Shown here: positions 1 through 9,164 of the stretch, piece by piece
Layout: the number at the start of each line of letters is the position of its first letter
Position numbering within the stretch: position 1 is the stretch's first letter
Source: Rhizobium sp. ICMP 5592
GTDB lineage: Bacteria; Pseudomonadota; Alphaproteobacteria; Rhizobiales; Rhizobiaceae
Assembly: GCF_009498525.1 (NCBI RefSeq)
Contig: NZ_QSNT01000002.1
Span: forward strand, 186,001-250,000
Length of the DNA stretch: 64,000 nucleotides
Reading direction: 5' to 3'
Notes under the pieces: model-generated
The model's database searches: none
What the model was told of the DNA's origin: nothing
Seen by the model: the letters and a program-made list of their open reading frames with translations, nothing else
Made by a program: the position numbers and the translations under genes

Positions 1-1170
1 CAGACCTTCACGCTCGACAACAACGACACGCCCGGCGACAACACCCGCGTGTTCCTGCCGCATCCGGAAATCCTGGAAGCGGTTCAGCCCGGCCATCGCC
101 TGCTGATTGATGACGGCAAGCTGGCTCTGCGCGCTGAAAAATGCGACGGCAAGAGCATTGTCACGACGGTTATTTCCGGCACGAAGATTTCCGACCGCAA
201 GGGCGTCAGCCTGCCTGATACGCTGCTCGGCGTCGGCGCGCTGACCGAGAAGGACCGCGTCGACCTCGACGCCGTGCTCGCCACCAATGAAATCGACTGG
301 GTGGCGCTTTCCTTCATCCAGCGTCCCGAAGACCTGTCGGAAGTCCGCAAGATTTCGCGCGGCCGCGTCGGCCTGATGTCGAAGATCGAGAAGCCGCAGG
401 CCGTCGAGCGCATCGAGGAAATCATCGAGCTTTCCGATGCTCTGATGGTCGCCCGTGGTGACCTTGGCGTCGAAATGCCGCTCGAAGCCGTTCCCGGCAT
501 CCAGAAGCAGTTGATCCGCGCCTGCCGCCGTTCCGGCAAGCCGGTGGTCGTCGCCACGCAGATGCTGGAATCGATGATCTCCGCGCCGGTTCCGACCCGC
601 GCCGAAGTCTCCGACGTCGCCACCGCCGTGTTCGAAGGCGCCGATGCCGTCATGCTGTCGGCCGAATCCGCTTCCGGTGATTATCCGGTCGAGGCCGTGT
701 CGATGATGGCGTCGATCGCCAGCACGATCGAGCGCGAGCCGCATTATTCGGGCATCATCTACGCGCAGCGCGCCCAGCCGGAAGCAACCGGCGCCGACGC
801 GATTTCGCTCGCCGCCCGGCAGATCGCCGAGACGCTGAAGCTTGCCGCCATCGTCTGTTACACGTCGTCGGGCACGACGGGTCTGCGCGCTTCGCGCGAA
901 CGCCCGCAGGTTCCGATCCTGGCGCTGTCGCCGATCATCCAGACGGCCCGCCGCCTGTCGGTGGTCTGGGGCATGCACTGCGTCGTCACCCATGACGCCA
1001 CCGACCTCGACGATATGGTCAACAATGCCTGCCGTATCGTGGCCGAGGAAGGCTTCGGCAAGCCGGGCGACCGCATCATCATCTCGGCCGGCGTGCCGCT
1101 CGGCACCCCCGGCGCCACCAACATGCTGCGTCTTGCCTATATCGGTTCGGACGGCCAGTCCGGCGTATAA
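1..1170 (+). CDS. pyk: Pyruvate kinase, 5'-truncated by window edge
   Basis: Catalyses phosphoenolpyruvate + ADP to pyruvate + ATP, the last step of glycolysis, in the cytoplasm. The frame is open from base 1, so about 90 N-terminal residues of a roughly 480-residue enzyme lie outside the window; 389 residues are visible. The catalytic-lysine segment MSKIEKP, the nucleotide/metal segment MVARGDLGVE and the signature VVVATQMLESM are all present, followed by the C-terminal domain typical of tetrameric enzymes. A strong intrinsic terminator follows 33 bp after the stop, so this is the last gene of its transcript. Family assignment is certain; isozyme type is not determinable here. Confidence 0.97.
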   Translation, partial: QTFTLDNNDTPGDNTRVFLPHPEILEAVQPGHRLLIDDGKLALRAEKCDGKSIVTTVISGTKISDRKGVSLPDTLLGVGALTEKDRVDLDAVLATNEIDWVALSFIQRPEDLSEVRKISRGRVGLMSKIEKPQAVERIEEIIELSDALMVARGDLGVEMPLEAVPGIQKQLIRACRRSGKPVVVATQMLESMISAPVPTRAEVSDVATAVFEGADAVMLSAESASGDYPVEAVSMMASIASTIEREPHYSGIIYAQRAQPEATGADAISLAARQIAETLKLAAIVCYTSSGTTGLRASRERPQVPILALSPIIQTARRLSVVWGMHCVVTHDATDLDDMVNNACRIVAEEGFGKPGDRIIISAGVPLGTPGATNMLRLAYIGSDGQSGV

Positions 1171-1202
1171 CGCCTGGCGACATCCCCTTTGAGAACATCC
1201 TG

Positions 1203-1232
1203 AACCCGCTGTCGCAAGATAGCGGGTTTTTT
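1203..1232 (+). terminator. Intrinsic terminator of pyk
   Basis: Perfect 8-bp stem AACCCGCT/AGCGGGTT (1203-1210 with 1221-1228), 10-base loop and a run of six T directly after. It lies 33 bp past the pyk stop. Confidence 0.9.
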
Positions 1233-1325
1233 ACTGCGCGCAGATTGCCGCATCCGTGGGAAGGGTGTCCACTTGCCAAGCGCGACATCGCATGCAATTT
1301 TCCGACAACCATAGGGGAGGAAACC

Positions 1326-1961
1326 ATGCACGCTACCACTCTGCTTGCCTTCATCACCGTCTCCTTCATCGGTATCGCAACGCCGGGACCGACGGTGCTC
1401 TTGGCCCTAACCAACGGCTCCCGCTTCGGCGTGCGTCGTGCGCTGGCAGGCATGGTTGGCGCCGTGTTGTCGGATTTTGTGCTGATCGGCGCGGTTGCCA
1501 TTGGTCTCGGCGCGCTGCTGGCGGCATCGGAATTCTGGTTCTCGGCGCTGAAATGGGCGGGTGCGGCCTATCTCGCTTTCCTCGGGATCATGATGTTGCG
1601 CTCCAAGGGAACGATCGACGGCATGCTGCGCGCCAATGCCGAGCAGCCGAAGGGCACGGTGCTTTCCATCGGGCTGAAAAGCTTCATGGTGGCGGTGACC
1701 AATCCCAAGGGATATCTGTTTTTCTCGGCCTTCCTGCCGCAGTTCATCGATCCCACCGCGCCGTTGATGACGCAATATGCCATTCTGGCGCTGGTCTTCG
1801 CCGCGCTCGATTTTGCGATCATGTTCGGCTATGCCGTTTTCGGCTCGCAGGCCGTGCGGTTCCTGAAAGCGGAAGGTGCGAAATGGCTGGAACGCGCCTG
1901 TGGCGGCGCGCTTCTGGTATTGGCAGGTTCGCTGGCGCTCTATCGCCGCGCCGCGAATTGA
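1326..1961 (+). CDS. LysE/RhtB-family amino acid exporter
   Basis: Inner-membrane exporter of the LysE superfamily, 211 residues, the usual family length. About six hydrophobic segments are visible, with the conserved N-terminal ATPGPTVLL motif near residue 20 and NPKGYLFFSAFLPQF in the middle. The start at 1326 is chosen because GGGGAGG lies 6-12 bases upstream and the protein then begins in the first membrane helix; an in-frame start at 1245 would add a non-membrane leader. The substrate (lysine, threonine, homoserine lactone or other) cannot be read from sequence. It is transcribed alone after the pyk terminator and converges on the dehydratase gene with 3 bp between stops. Confidence 0.9.
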   Translation: MHATTLLAFITVSFIGIATPGPTVLLALTNGSRFGVRRALAGMVGAVLSDFVLIGAVAIGLGALLAASEFWFSALKWAGAAYLAFLGIMMLRSKGTIDGMLRANAEQPKGTVLSIGLKSFMVAVTNPKGYLFFSAFLPQFIDPTAPLMTQYAILALVFAALDFAIMFGYAVFGSQAVRFLKAEGAKWLERACGGALLVLAGSLALYRRAAN

Positions 1962-1964
1962 AGG

Positions 1965-2936
1965 TTAGTGACGCCGTAGCGCCGCTTCAAAGACTTCCGT
2001 ATCGACATTGCCGCCGGAGGTGATCGCGATCACTGTGTCGCCGTCAATCTCCTTGCCGTGGAAGAGGGCGGCTGCCAGCGCTACGGCGCCGCCGGGCTCG
2101 ACGACGATCTTCAGGCGCTTGTAGGCGAGCTCCATGGCGTCCAGCGCTTCTTCATCGGTCACGACCAGGCCGGGGCCGCAGAGGCGCTTCAGGATCGGGA
2201 AGGTGATGTTGCCGGGCTGCGGCGTGATGATGGCGTCGCAGATCGAACCCTGCAGCGCGACGTTGCGCTCGATCTGGCCCGAGGCCAGCGAGCGGGTGGT
2301 GTCTTCGAAATTCTTGGGCTCGCAGGGGCGGACCTTGAAGCCGGGCGCGCGGGCTTCCAGCGCCAGCGCGATGCCCGATGTCAGGCCACCGCCACCGCAG
2401 GGAACCAGCACGGTTGCGGTATCGATGCCCTCTTCGGCTGCCTGTTCGGCGATCTCCAGCCCGGTCGTTCCCTGGCCGGCGATGACCTGCGGTTCGTCGA
2501 AGGGCTTGATCAGCGTCAGGCCGCGCTCGCTGGAGAGCCGCGCACCGATCTCGTCGCGGTCTTCCCTCACGCGGTCGTAAAGCACGACTTCGGCGCCCAA
2601 TGCGCGGGTGTTCGCGATCTTTAGCTTCGGTGCATCGGACGGCATGATGATGACGGCGGGAATGCCGTGAAGTTGTGCGGCTAGCGCCACGCCCTGGGCA
2701 TGGTTGCCGGAGGAAAAGGCGATGACACCCCGGGCGCGCACTGAGGGTTCCAGCGCCGATACCGCCGACCAGCCGCCCCGGAACTTGAACGATCCCGTAT
2801 GTTGCAGGCACTCTGCCTTTACGAACAGCCGCCGCCCGGCGATCTCGTCGAGGAAGGGCGAGGAAAGAAGGGGTGTACGCCGCGCGCGGCCGTCTATACG
2901 CGCGCGGGCGGCTTCGATCATTGCAATATCGACCAT
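1965..2936 (-). CDS. Threonine/serine dehydratase-like PLP enzyme
   Basis: Fold-type II PLP enzyme of the threonine dehydratase/serine racemase family, 323 residues and without the C-terminal ACT domain of biosynthetic IlvA. The Schiff-base lysine is K51 in GSFKFRG; SSGNHAQG (75-82) binds the substrate carboxylate and PCGGGGL (179-185) the cofactor phosphate. Likely reaction: deamination of L-threonine or L-serine to the 2-oxo acid, or racemisation; hydroxyaspartate dehydratase is another possibility within the family. The gene is monocistronic as far as can be seen. Its neighbour is an amino-acid exporter of the LysE type on the opposite strand. Confidence 0.88.
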   Translation of the reverse strand: MVDIAMIEAARARIDGRARRTPLLSSPFLDEIAGRRLFVKAECLQHTGSFKFRGGWSAVSALEPSVRARGVIAFSSGNHAQGVALAAQLHGIPAVIIMPSDAPKLKIANTRALGAEVVLYDRVREDRDEIGARLSSERGLTLIKPFDEPQVIAGQGTTGLEIAEQAAEEGIDTATVLVPCGGGGLTSGIALALEARAPGFKVRPCEPKNFEDTTRSLASGQIERNVALQGSICDAIITPQPGNITFPILKRLCGPGLVVTDEEALDAMELAYKRLKIVVEPGGAVALAAALFHGKEIDGDTVIAITSGGNVDTEVFEAALRRH

Positions 2937-3025
2937 GGAGGGATCACTCTTCTGCTGCGGAAAATCTCTCCATCCATAAAACGCCGCGAAGCTCTTTAAA
3001 ACAACGACTTTGTCCCCGTGACACT

Positions 3026-3598
3026 TCAGCTGACGCCCGGCGCGGAGAGGTGGCCGACATTATAGGCCTGCACGCCCGGCCGCAGCGCGTCCTTCGGCAG
3101 ATCGGCAAGCAGCCGGAAACGCACCCGCGTCCAGCCCGTCGGCTCGAAGGCGGCGACGGAGGCGAGCGCCTCGCCACGGGCAACCTCGGCGGTGGCCTCC
3201 TCGCTCTCCTGCCGGCATATCTCGGCAAGCGGCGCGTAGGGTTCCGTCAGGATGATCTCCCTTGTCGCGAAGCGGGCCTTGCGGATATCCGGCGAGACGT
3301 CGGCGCGCCAGACCACCCAGGTCTTTACCTGTGGCCAGCCGAAGCTCTCGGTCACTCCGGCAAAGCCGGGGCCGCAGAGGAAATCACTCAGGCCCTCGTC
3401 CTTGTCCCAGACATAGAAGGGAGCGTAGAAATTGTCCTTGCTGCCGATTATCGCATCGCCTTTCCGGGCGGTGAGATAGGCCTTGAATTTCAGGCCGGGC
3501 AGATTGTCGAGCAAGGGGCCTTTCTCCCGGATGCGGCGATCGATGATCGTCATGTCGTAGTCGGCAGGTGGGGTGAAGCTGTATTGCATGGCGATCAT
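3026..3598 (-). CDS. DUF4865 family protein
   Basis: 190 residues, matching my memory of the DUF4865 family, including the start MIAMQYSF. No signal peptide or membrane helix is apparent and no catalytic motif is recognised; the protein is rich in aromatic residues (WPQVKTWVVWRADV). It is the last gene of a three-gene operon, tautomerase, cupin, DUF4865: the cupin stop lies 4 bp upstream of this ATG. The operon faces a LysR regulator. Co-occurrence with a tautomerase and a small cupin suggests a role in modifying a small organic molecule, which is inference from context only. Confidence 0.8.
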   Translation of the reverse strand: MIAMQYSFTPPADYDMTIIDRRIREKGPLLDNLPGLKFKAYLTARKGDAIIGSKDNFYAPFYVWDKDEGLSDFLCGPGFAGVTESFGWPQVKTWVVWRADVSPDIRKARFATREIILTEPYAPLAEICRQESEEATAEVARGEALASVAAFEPTGWTRVRFRLLADLPKDALRPGVQAYNVGHLSAPGVS

Positions 3599-3601
3599 GG
3601 T

Positions 3602-3997
3602 TCAATCCTCGAGCCAGGTCACGGCGCTGCCACCTAGGACAGCCTGGATGCTGATATAGGCGAAGGTGCTATTCAGTGTAGCACCATGGCGATGGCGCTC
3701 ATCAGGCGCAAAAGTGACGCAGTCGCCGGCGCGCAGTTCCTCGGCCGCTTCGCCTTCGCGTTCGGCCAGGCCGACGCCCGAGAGGACGTAGAGGATCTGG
3801 CCGTGCGGATGGGTGTGCCATTGTGTCATGGTGCCGGGTTCGAGAGAGCAGCGCATGGCGGTCAGGCCGCCGTCCTCCCTGCTTTCGACCAGCATCTCCA
3901 CCCAGAAAGGTGCGCTGGCGATGCCTTCGGGTGAACGTTGGGTGCTCTCGCCGGCGCGATGGATCGCGGGTGACCGCCGAGCGGTTTTCTGGCTCAT
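3602..3997 (-). CDS. Small cupin-domain protein
   Basis: Single-domain cupin of 131 residues. Cupin motif 1 is seen as HTHPHGQ (61-67) and motif 2 as the RHRHG segment near 101-105, giving the histidines expected to bind a divalent metal. No fused second domain. The ATG at 3997 is preferred, with AGGA 9 bases upstream; an in-frame TTG at 4006 overlapping the preceding stop is an alternative. Middle gene of the tautomerase-cupin-DUF4865 operon, so probably an enzyme or binding protein in that pathway. Substrate unknown. Confidence 0.85.
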   Translation of the reverse strand: MSQKTARRSPAIHRAGESTQRSPEGIASAPFWVEMLVESREDGGLTAMRCSLEPGTMTQWHTHPHGQILYVLSGVGLAEREGEAAEELRAGDCVTFAPDERHRHGATLNSTFAYISIQAVLGGSAVTWLED

Positions 3998-4002
3998 TGT
4001 GG

Positions 4003-4392
4003 TCAATCCTGCTCGATCATCTGCGCGATGCCGTCCGCGAAGGACCAGTCCTCGCGCGTCGTCGTGATGATGTTGATCATGACATCCTCGGGCCGCACGC
4101 CCGGCGCGTCGGCGAGCAAGGTGACGAGGCGGCGGTAGAAGGCCTTTTTGACCTCGGTCGAGCGCGGCTTGCCGATGGTGATGTGGAAGAAGACGTAATC
4201 GTCCGAACGTGGACCGCCGAGATAGGTGCGGTCGAAGATGAGTTCGTTCGGTTCCAGCTGGTGGATCGCCTGGAAACGATCGGTCGGCGGCACATCGAAG
4301 GTCTCGACCATGGCGCGATGGAAATTGTCCGAGAGAGCCTTCAGATATTCGGGTGACTTGCCGCGAAGAAGGGAAATATTGGTGAAGGGCAT
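4003..4392 (-). CDS. Tautomerase family protein
   Basis: Small enzyme of the tautomerase/MIF superfamily (129 residues, the longer tautomerase_2-like type rather than the 60-residue 4-oxalocrotonate form). The start at 4392 places Pro directly after Met (MPFTNISLL), as the catalytic N-terminal proline requires, and AGGAG lies upstream; an in-frame ATG at 4416 would bury that proline and is rejected. First gene of the operon facing the LysR gene at 4503. It probably catalyses keto-enol tautomerisation or a related reaction on an aromatic breakdown product or oxo acid; the substrate is unknown. Confidence 0.87.
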   Translation of the reverse strand: MPFTNISLLRGKSPEYLKALSDNFHRAMVETFDVPPTDRFQAIHQLEPNELIFDRTYLGGPRSDDYVFFHITIGKPRSTEVKKAFYRRLVTLLADAPGVRPEDVMINIITTTREDWSFADGIAQMIEQD

Positions 4393-4468
4393 GATGTGCT
4401 CCTGTTCTCTGTCCACTTGACGATTTTAGAATGCCACGGGATAATCATTCCGAAAATCAGAAAATATT

Positions 4469-4481
4469 GGACTTATAGTCC
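4469..4481. promoter_or_regulatory. Candidate LysR operator
   Basis: Perfect 5-bp inverted repeat GGACT-TAT-AGTCC in the 110-bp region between the divergent tautomerase operon and the LysR gene. Size and position fit a LysR recognition dyad (T-N11-A type), but this is inferred from position. Confidence 0.45.
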
Positions 4482-4502
4482 CAAAAATGTGGATTGTTAG
4501 TC

Positions 4503-5444
4503 GTGCGGAAAGTCATCTTTGATCTCGACGTCCTGCGCAGTTTCGTCACCGGCATGGAGCTTGGCAGCTTCGCCAAGGCGGCCGACCGGCTCGGGCGCTC
4601 GACATCGGCTGTCAGCGCGCAGTTGAAGAAGCTGGAGGAACAGGCGGGCACGCCGATTTTCCGCAAGGCCGGGCGCGGGCTGGCGTTGACCGAGGCCGGC
4701 GAGACCATGCTCGCCTATGCGCGGCGATTGCTCGATCTCAACGACGAGGCGGCAACCGCGATCCATGGCGGGGATCTGGAGGGCTGGGTGCGGCTCGGCC
4801 TGCAGGAGGATTTCGGCGAGACGCTGCTGCCGGAGGTGCTGGGGCGTTTCGCCCGTGCCCATCCGAAGGTACGTATCGAGGCGCGCGTGGTTCGCAATGC
4901 GGAGCTGGTCGAGCGGGTGACATCCGGCAAACTCGATCTGGCGCTTGCCTGGAGCGACGGATTTCGCACTGCCCACAGCGAGCGGATTGCCGAGGTCCCG
5001 ATGTGCTGGGTCGGCCCGGCCGAAGGGCCGATCCATTGGGGCGCCACTGGCGGCGAGCCGCTGCCGCTGGCATCGCTGGAAGCACCTTGCCTGCTGCGGT
5101 CGATTGCGACGAAGGTGCTGGATCGCGCCGGCATCGGCTGGCGGATTTCCTTCGTCAGCCCGAGCCTTGGCGGTCTCTGGGCCGCGACAGCGGCGGGCCT
5201 GGGCGTGACGGTGCGTACGCCGCTGGGCCTGCCGGACAAGGTGCGACCGCTGATGGCTGGTGAGGCCGGCCTGCCGCCGTTGCCGAAGCTCGACCTGGTG
5301 CTGCATCGCGCCGAGGCGGAGGTGAGCCCGGCGACGGAACGGCTGGCATCGATCATGCTGCAGGCGGTGCGGCAGACGGTGGCGGCCATGCCGCAGGGGC
5401 GGGTCTTTGCTGACGGGCCAGACTACGAGGTCGAGACCGCCTGA
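4503..5444 (+). CDS. LysR-family transcriptional regulator
   Basis: About 313 residues, the usual LysR size: N-terminal winged HTH (LRSFVTGMELGSFAKAA, then SAVSAQLKKLEE) and a C-terminal effector-binding domain. The start is uncertain: GTG at 4503 gives the standard short leader before FDLDVLRSF, and TTG at 4494 is also in frame. It is divergent from the tautomerase-cupin-DUF4865 operon and is its probable regulator, with autorepression likely, as is common in the family. Its 3' end overlaps the converging hydrolase gene by 22 bp. Confidence 0.92.
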   Translation: MRKVIFDLDVLRSFVTGMELGSFAKAADRLGRSTSAVSAQLKKLEEQAGTPIFRKAGRGLALTEAGETMLAYARRLLDLNDEAATAIHGGDLEGWVRLGLQEDFGETLLPEVLGRFARAHPKVRIEARVVRNAELVERVTSGKLDLALAWSDGFRTAHSERIAEVPMCWVGPAEGPIHWGATGGEPLPLASLEAPCLLRSIATKVLDRAGIGWRISFVSPSLGGLWAATAAGLGVTVRTPLGLPDKVRPLMAGEAGLPPLPKLDLVLHRAEAEVSPATERLASIMLQAVRQTVAAMPQGRVFADGPDYEVETA

Positions 5445-6475
5445 GACGATGGGGCGATTTCGGTCGACGGCTGCGGCTTCAGGTTGGCGATGCGCGCTTC
5501 CGCCTGTCGGGCGAGCGACTGGAGATCGCGTGATGCCCCCGCGAGGCGTTCCATCGCGGCGATGGCGACATCGGTTGCCACATAGTCCGGCTTGTGGCCG
5601 AGATTGCGGATGGTGACGAGTTCGGCGCCGGGAATGTCGCGTGCCAGGCCGCGTGAATGCAACTCCTCCATGACGATATCGTCGCTATCTCCGGTGATGA
5701 TGACGGTCGGCGCCTTGATTTCGCGATAGCGGGGCGCTTGAGCCGAAACGTAGGCGAAGAGGTTGACGACATCGGCCGCGTTGTTGCGGAAGGTCTTCGG
5801 TCGCAACACCAGCTCCGGCGCTGTCTTTTCGACATAGTCGATTGGGCGTTCGTTGGGGCGGAAGATATTGCGCGTACCGCTTTCCACCCGCCGCAGGCCG
5901 ATCGGGATCACCAGAAGATGCGAGAACAGCCAGCCGAGGACCGGCATGGCGGCAAGCGTATAGTACCAGTCGATGCCGCCCGGCCAGGGATGGGTCGCCG
6001 GCGCGAGGAAGAGCAGGCCGGTGGTTTTGCCGGGATGGCGCATGCCGAAGGAGGCGGCGATCGCGCCGCCGAAGGAATGGCCGATGATAACGGCCTTTTC
6101 GATGCCGCGTTTCTCCATCAATCGGGCTATCGCGTCGGCCTGTCCGGAGGGCAGGGCGTTTTCCGGGCCGCCGCGCTCGGAATAGCCGTGGCCGGGCCGG
6201 TCGACGAACAGCATTTCGGCGCGGCCTGCAAGCGGGCCAGCAAAGGCTTCGAACTGGTCACGCAGATTGCCGCTGGCGCCGTGGATGAAGATCAGAGGCG
6301 GCAGGTCGGCGGAGGCCGGGCGCGGCAAATGCAGGGCATTGATGCGGAGGTCGCCAATATCGGTCAGCTCGCCGATATTGGGATAGGCTTGCTCTATGGC
6401 GCGCGTCTTGAAGGCCGAGAAACCGGCGGCGGCGACGAGAATAAAAACAAGGGTGTAAAGCAGCACATTGATCAT
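5423..6475 (-). CDS. Membrane-anchored alpha/beta hydrolase
   Basis: 350 residues: an N-terminal hydrophobic segment (about 3-20) that anchors or exports the protein, then an alpha/beta hydrolase fold. The oxyanion segment FIHGASGN is at 63-70, the nucleophile elbow GHSFGG puts the serine at 134, and a late LGHKPDY supplies the likely catalytic histidine, with an acid in GDSDD before it. Specificity is unknown (esterase, lipase or C-C hydrolase). Monocistronic; its stop lies inside the 3' end of the LysR gene. Confidence 0.85.
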   Translation of the reverse strand: MINVLLYTLVFILVAAAGFSAFKTRAIEQAYPNIGELTDIGDLRINALHLPRPASADLPPLIFIHGASGNLRDQFEAFAGPLAGRAEMLFVDRPGHGYSERGGPENALPSGQADAIARLMEKRGIEKAVIIGHSFGGAIAASFGMRHPGKTTGLLFLAPATHPWPGGIDWYYTLAAMPVLGWLFSHLLVIPIGLRRVESGTRNIFRPNERPIDYVEKTAPELVLRPKTFRNNAADVVNLFAYVSAQAPRYREIKAPTVIITGDSDDIVMEELHSRGLARDIPGAELVTIRNLGHKPDYVATDVAIAAMERLAGASRDLQSLARQAEARIANLKPQPSTEIAPSSQAVSTS

Positions 6476-6562
6476 TTCGGCATGATGCAGCTATTGGGCC
6501 GTCAGCCTGTCCGACGCTTATGACCTCTCGTCCGTCGCAGGCTCACCCGTTGTTGATAAATC

Positions 6563-7192
6563 TTATGTTCGGCTCCCGGCGATTTTTTCCGAGAGCGTAT
6601 TCACCTGCTCCTGCGCGGCGCGATTCGCGGGATAGACCTCGAGGAAGCGTTCCCAGGCCTTCAGCGCCATCTCGTCCTTGCCGGTCTCGCTCAGGATTGC
6701 GGCCATGCCGCCGAGCGCGCCGAAATGGCGTGGTTCTATCCGCAGGACCTGATTGATGTCCTCCATCGACTTGCGATAGTCGCCGATGGCGTAATTCAGC
6801 GTCGCGCGCCGGTTCCAGCCCTCGACATAGTCCGGTTTCAGCGAGATGACCTGGTCGAGGAAATCCATCGCCGCCGCGTTGCGCTTTTCCTGGATGGCCT
6901 TGTCGGCCCATTGCATCAGGAGATTGATGGTGGCGCTGCCGGAATCACTCAACTCCATGCGAATCTGGTCGGCAATCTGGCTTGCCTGATCGGGATCACG
7001 CTGGCGCTTGAGAGCTGTGAAGAGATTGTCGATCTGCTGCTTGGGCGACAGGCTGGAGGCGGCGGTGCCGGGATCTTTTTTCTCAACGATACCAAAATCA
7101 TCGGCCATCGCGACATGCGGTGCGACGAGGGTCAGGGCAAGGAGAATCGGCAGGGCCGGATATGACAAAGCAAAAACGCGCATGGCGGGCAT
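6563..7192 (-). CDS. Exported TPR-repeat protein
   Basis: 209 residues with a signal peptide (hydrophobic core about 8-24, AMA-D cleavage region near 29-31) followed by tetratricopeptide repeats in the C-terminal half (for example VEGWNRRATLNYAIGDYRKSMEDIN). Probably a periplasmic scaffold; no enzymatic motif. The start could also be the internal ATG at 7183 (MRVFALS). No operon partner is evident. Confidence 0.82.
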   Translation of the reverse strand: MPAMRVFALSYPALPILLALTLVAPHVAMADDFGIVEKKDPGTAASSLSPKQQIDNLFTALKRQRDPDQASQIADQIRMELSDSGSATINLLMQWADKAIQEKRNAAAMDFLDQVISLKPDYVEGWNRRATLNYAIGDYRKSMEDINQVLRIEPRHFGALGGMAAILSETGKDEMALKAWERFLEVYPANRAAQEQVNTLSEKIAGSRT

Positions 7193-7316
7193 AGTAGCCC
7201 GCCAATGTCGAAGATCAAAACAATTTTGATGTGATCATCCCGAACGATTATGATGCGAGATCATAATCCGGCCGTCTGACGACCGGCCCGGTTTGCAAAC
7301 CGGACTCCGCGCAGAA

Positions 7317-7442
7317 TCAGCCCTGACGAGCCTTGAAGCGCGGGTTCAGCTTGTTGATGATGTACATGCGGCCCTTGCGGCGAACCAGACGGTTGTCACG
7401 GTGACGCGCCTTGAGCGACTTGAGCGAATTCTTGATCTTCAT
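7317..7442 (-). CDS. rpmJ: 50S ribosomal protein L36, zinc-independent form
   Basis: 41-residue, very basic protein beginning [10 protein letters not shown] and ending NPRFKARQG. It has no cysteine, so it is the C-minus (YkgO-type) L36 lacking the zinc ribbon. It sits alone, not in the spc operon. The ATG at 7442 is chosen because it gives the standard family length; the frame is open further upstream but without L36 similarity. Confidence 0.95.
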   Translation of the reverse strand: MKIKNSLKSLKARHRDNRLVRRKGRMYIINKLNPRFKARQG

Positions 7443-7499
7443 TTTTCTGATCCGCGATCTCTGAGGGGGAATGTCACATTCGCCCGTATCTTTTAACAA

Positions 7500-7524
7500 T
7501 CAAAAGCGCGCTCAGGGCGCGCTC
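7500..7524 (-). terminator. Intrinsic terminator downstream of purK
   Basis: Perfect 7-bp stem AGCGCGC/GCGCGCT (7505-7511 with 7517-7523), 5-base loop; on the minus strand it is followed by TTTG. It lies about 75 bp past the purK stop and separates purEK from rpmJ. Confidence 0.65.
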
Positions 7525-7595
7525 TTTAGGGTGGGGAGCAAATACCTCGTCGCCTGGGTCCTGTCAACCACGTCAGGGGCTTTTTCCCTGTACTG

Positions 7596-8654
7596 TTAGC
7601 GGCGAAGCTGCGTGACATGGCCCATTTTGCGACCGGGACGGGACTCCGTCTTGCCGTAGAGATGCACTAGCACATCGTCACGGCGCAGCCAATCGGGGAC
7701 CGAAAGGATGTCGTCGCCGATCAGATTCTGCATCACGCAGTCCGAATGGCGGACGGGATTGCCGAGCGGCAGGCCGGCGACGGCGCGGATATGCTGCTCG
7801 AATTGCGAGACGACGCAGGCCGCTTCCGTCCAGTGGCCGGAATTGTGCACGCGTGGGGCCATTTCATTGGCGATCAGGCTACCGTCGGCAAGCGCGAAGA
7901 ACTCGATGCCGATGACGCCGACATAACCGAGCGCGGCCAAGATCTTCTCCGCAGCCTCGCAGGCCGCTGCCGCTGTCTCGTCGGAAATGCTCGCGGGCAG
8001 GGTGGAGGTGTGAAGGATGCCGTCGCGGTGGATATTCTCCGCCGGATCATAGCACGCGATCGCGCCATCCAGGCCGCGTGCGGCGATGATGGAGATCTCC
8101 TGCTCGAAGGACACGAAGCTTTCGAGGATCAGCGGCACGCTGCCGAGCGCCGCATAACCGCCTTCGGGACTGTCGGCGGAGGAGCGATAGACGCGCTGGC
8201 CCTTGCCGTCATAACCGAGGCGCCGGGTCTTTAGCACGCCCTGTCCGCCAAAATCGGCAAGGGCGGCTTCGAGGTCGGCCTGGCTGTCGACGGCGTGGAA
8301 GCGGGCGGTCGGAATGCCACAATCGTTGATGAAGCGCTTTTCGGTCAGCCGATCCTGCGCCATTTCCAGCGCCTTCGGCGGCGGATAGACGGGGACGTCC
8401 TTGGCCAGCTTTTCGGCGGCAATGACCGGCACGTTTTCGAATTCATAGGTGACGACGTCGCAGCGCTTCGCCAGTTCGGCAAGGGCCGCCGGATCGTCAT
8501 AGGCGGCGACGATCTGCTCGTTTGCCACTTGGGCTGCCGGACAATCGGCTTGCGGTTCCAGGATGAGGGTCTGAAAATTCAGCCGAGCCGCGGCCATGGC
8601 CAGCATGCGGCCGAGCTGGCCGCCACCGATGATGCCGATCGTTTTTGCGGTCAT
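7596..8654 (-). CDS. purK: 5-(carboxyamino)imidazole ribonucleotide synthase
   Basis: ATP-dependent carboxylation of AIR to N5-CAIR in de novo purine synthesis. 352 residues, standard length: glycine-rich N-terminus [13 protein letters not shown], central ATP-grasp domain ([15 protein letters not shown]) and [13 protein letters not shown] near the C-terminus. The start at 8654 overlaps the purE stop in an ATGA arrangement, indicating translational coupling; an upstream in-frame start would lie within purE. Partner of purE in the two-step PurK/PurE route. Confidence 0.96.
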   Translation of the reverse strand: MTAKTIGIIGGGQLGRMLAMAAARLNFQTLILEPQADCPAAQVANEQIVAAYDDPAALAELAKRCDVVTYEFENVPVIAAEKLAKDVPVYPPPKALEMAQDRLTEKRFINDCGIPTARFHAVDSQADLEAALADFGGQGVLKTRRLGYDGKGQRVYRSSADSPEGGYAALGSVPLILESFVSFEQEISIIAARGLDGAIACYDPAENIHRDGILHTSTLPASISDETAAAACEAAEKILAALGYVGVIGIEFFALADGSLIANEMAPRVHNSGHWTEAACVVSQFEQHIRAVAGLPLGNPVRHSDCVMQNLIGDDILSVPDWLRRDDVLVHLYGKTESRPGRKMGHVTQLRR

Positions 8655-9148
8655 AGGTCGTCCATCGGATATTCGGCAACCGCGGCACTCTGCCGGGCGC
8701 GCCATTCGTCGAGCCTGTCGGCGATTTCTTCGTCGCTGAGAGCGAGGACGGCGGCGGCGAGAAGCGCGGCATTGATGGCGCCGGCCTTGCCGATCGCCAA
8801 TGTGCCGACGGGAATGCCAGCGGGCATCTGCACGATGGAAAGAAGACTGTCCTGTCCGGACAGCGCGCGCGATTGCACCGGCACGCCGAAGACCGGCAGC
8901 GGCGTCATCGAGGCGGCCATGCCCGGAAGGTGGGCGGCGCCGCCAGCGCCGGCGATGATGACCTTGAAGCCCTCGTCACGCGCGCCCTTGGCGAAGCTCA
9001 TCAGCCGGTCCGGGGTGCGGTGCGCCGAAATGATGCGGGCATCATAGGTGATCTCCAGCGCTTCCAGCGTATCCGCGGCGTTCTTCATGGTTTCCCAGTC
9101 GGACTGGCTGCCCATGATAATGGCAACGGGCGGTCTTTCTGTCATCAT
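8651..9148 (-). CDS. purE: N5-CAIR mutase
   Basis: Class I PurE, converting N5-CAIR to CAIR. 165 residues; GSQSDW (13-18) binds the phosphate and SAHRTP holds the catalytic His43. The adjacent purK confirms the bacterial two-enzyme route. First gene of the purEK pair; the DUF465 gene 16 bp upstream may share the transcript. Confidence 0.96.
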   Translation of the reverse strand: MMTERPPVAIIMGSQSDWETMKNAADTLEALEITYDARIISAHRTPDRLMSFAKGARDEGFKVIIAGAGGAAHLPGMAASMTPLPVFGVPVQSRALSGQDSLLSIVQMPAGIPVGTLAIGKAGAINAALLAAAVLALSDEEIADRLDEWRARQSAAVAEYPMDDL

Positions 9149-9164
9149 CGTCGCGTCTTGCTCC

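Noticed and set aside
7288..7303. Palindrome CCGGTTTGCAAACCGG downstream of rpmJ as a terminator
   Set aside because: Good dyad but no loop room and no T tract; not called.
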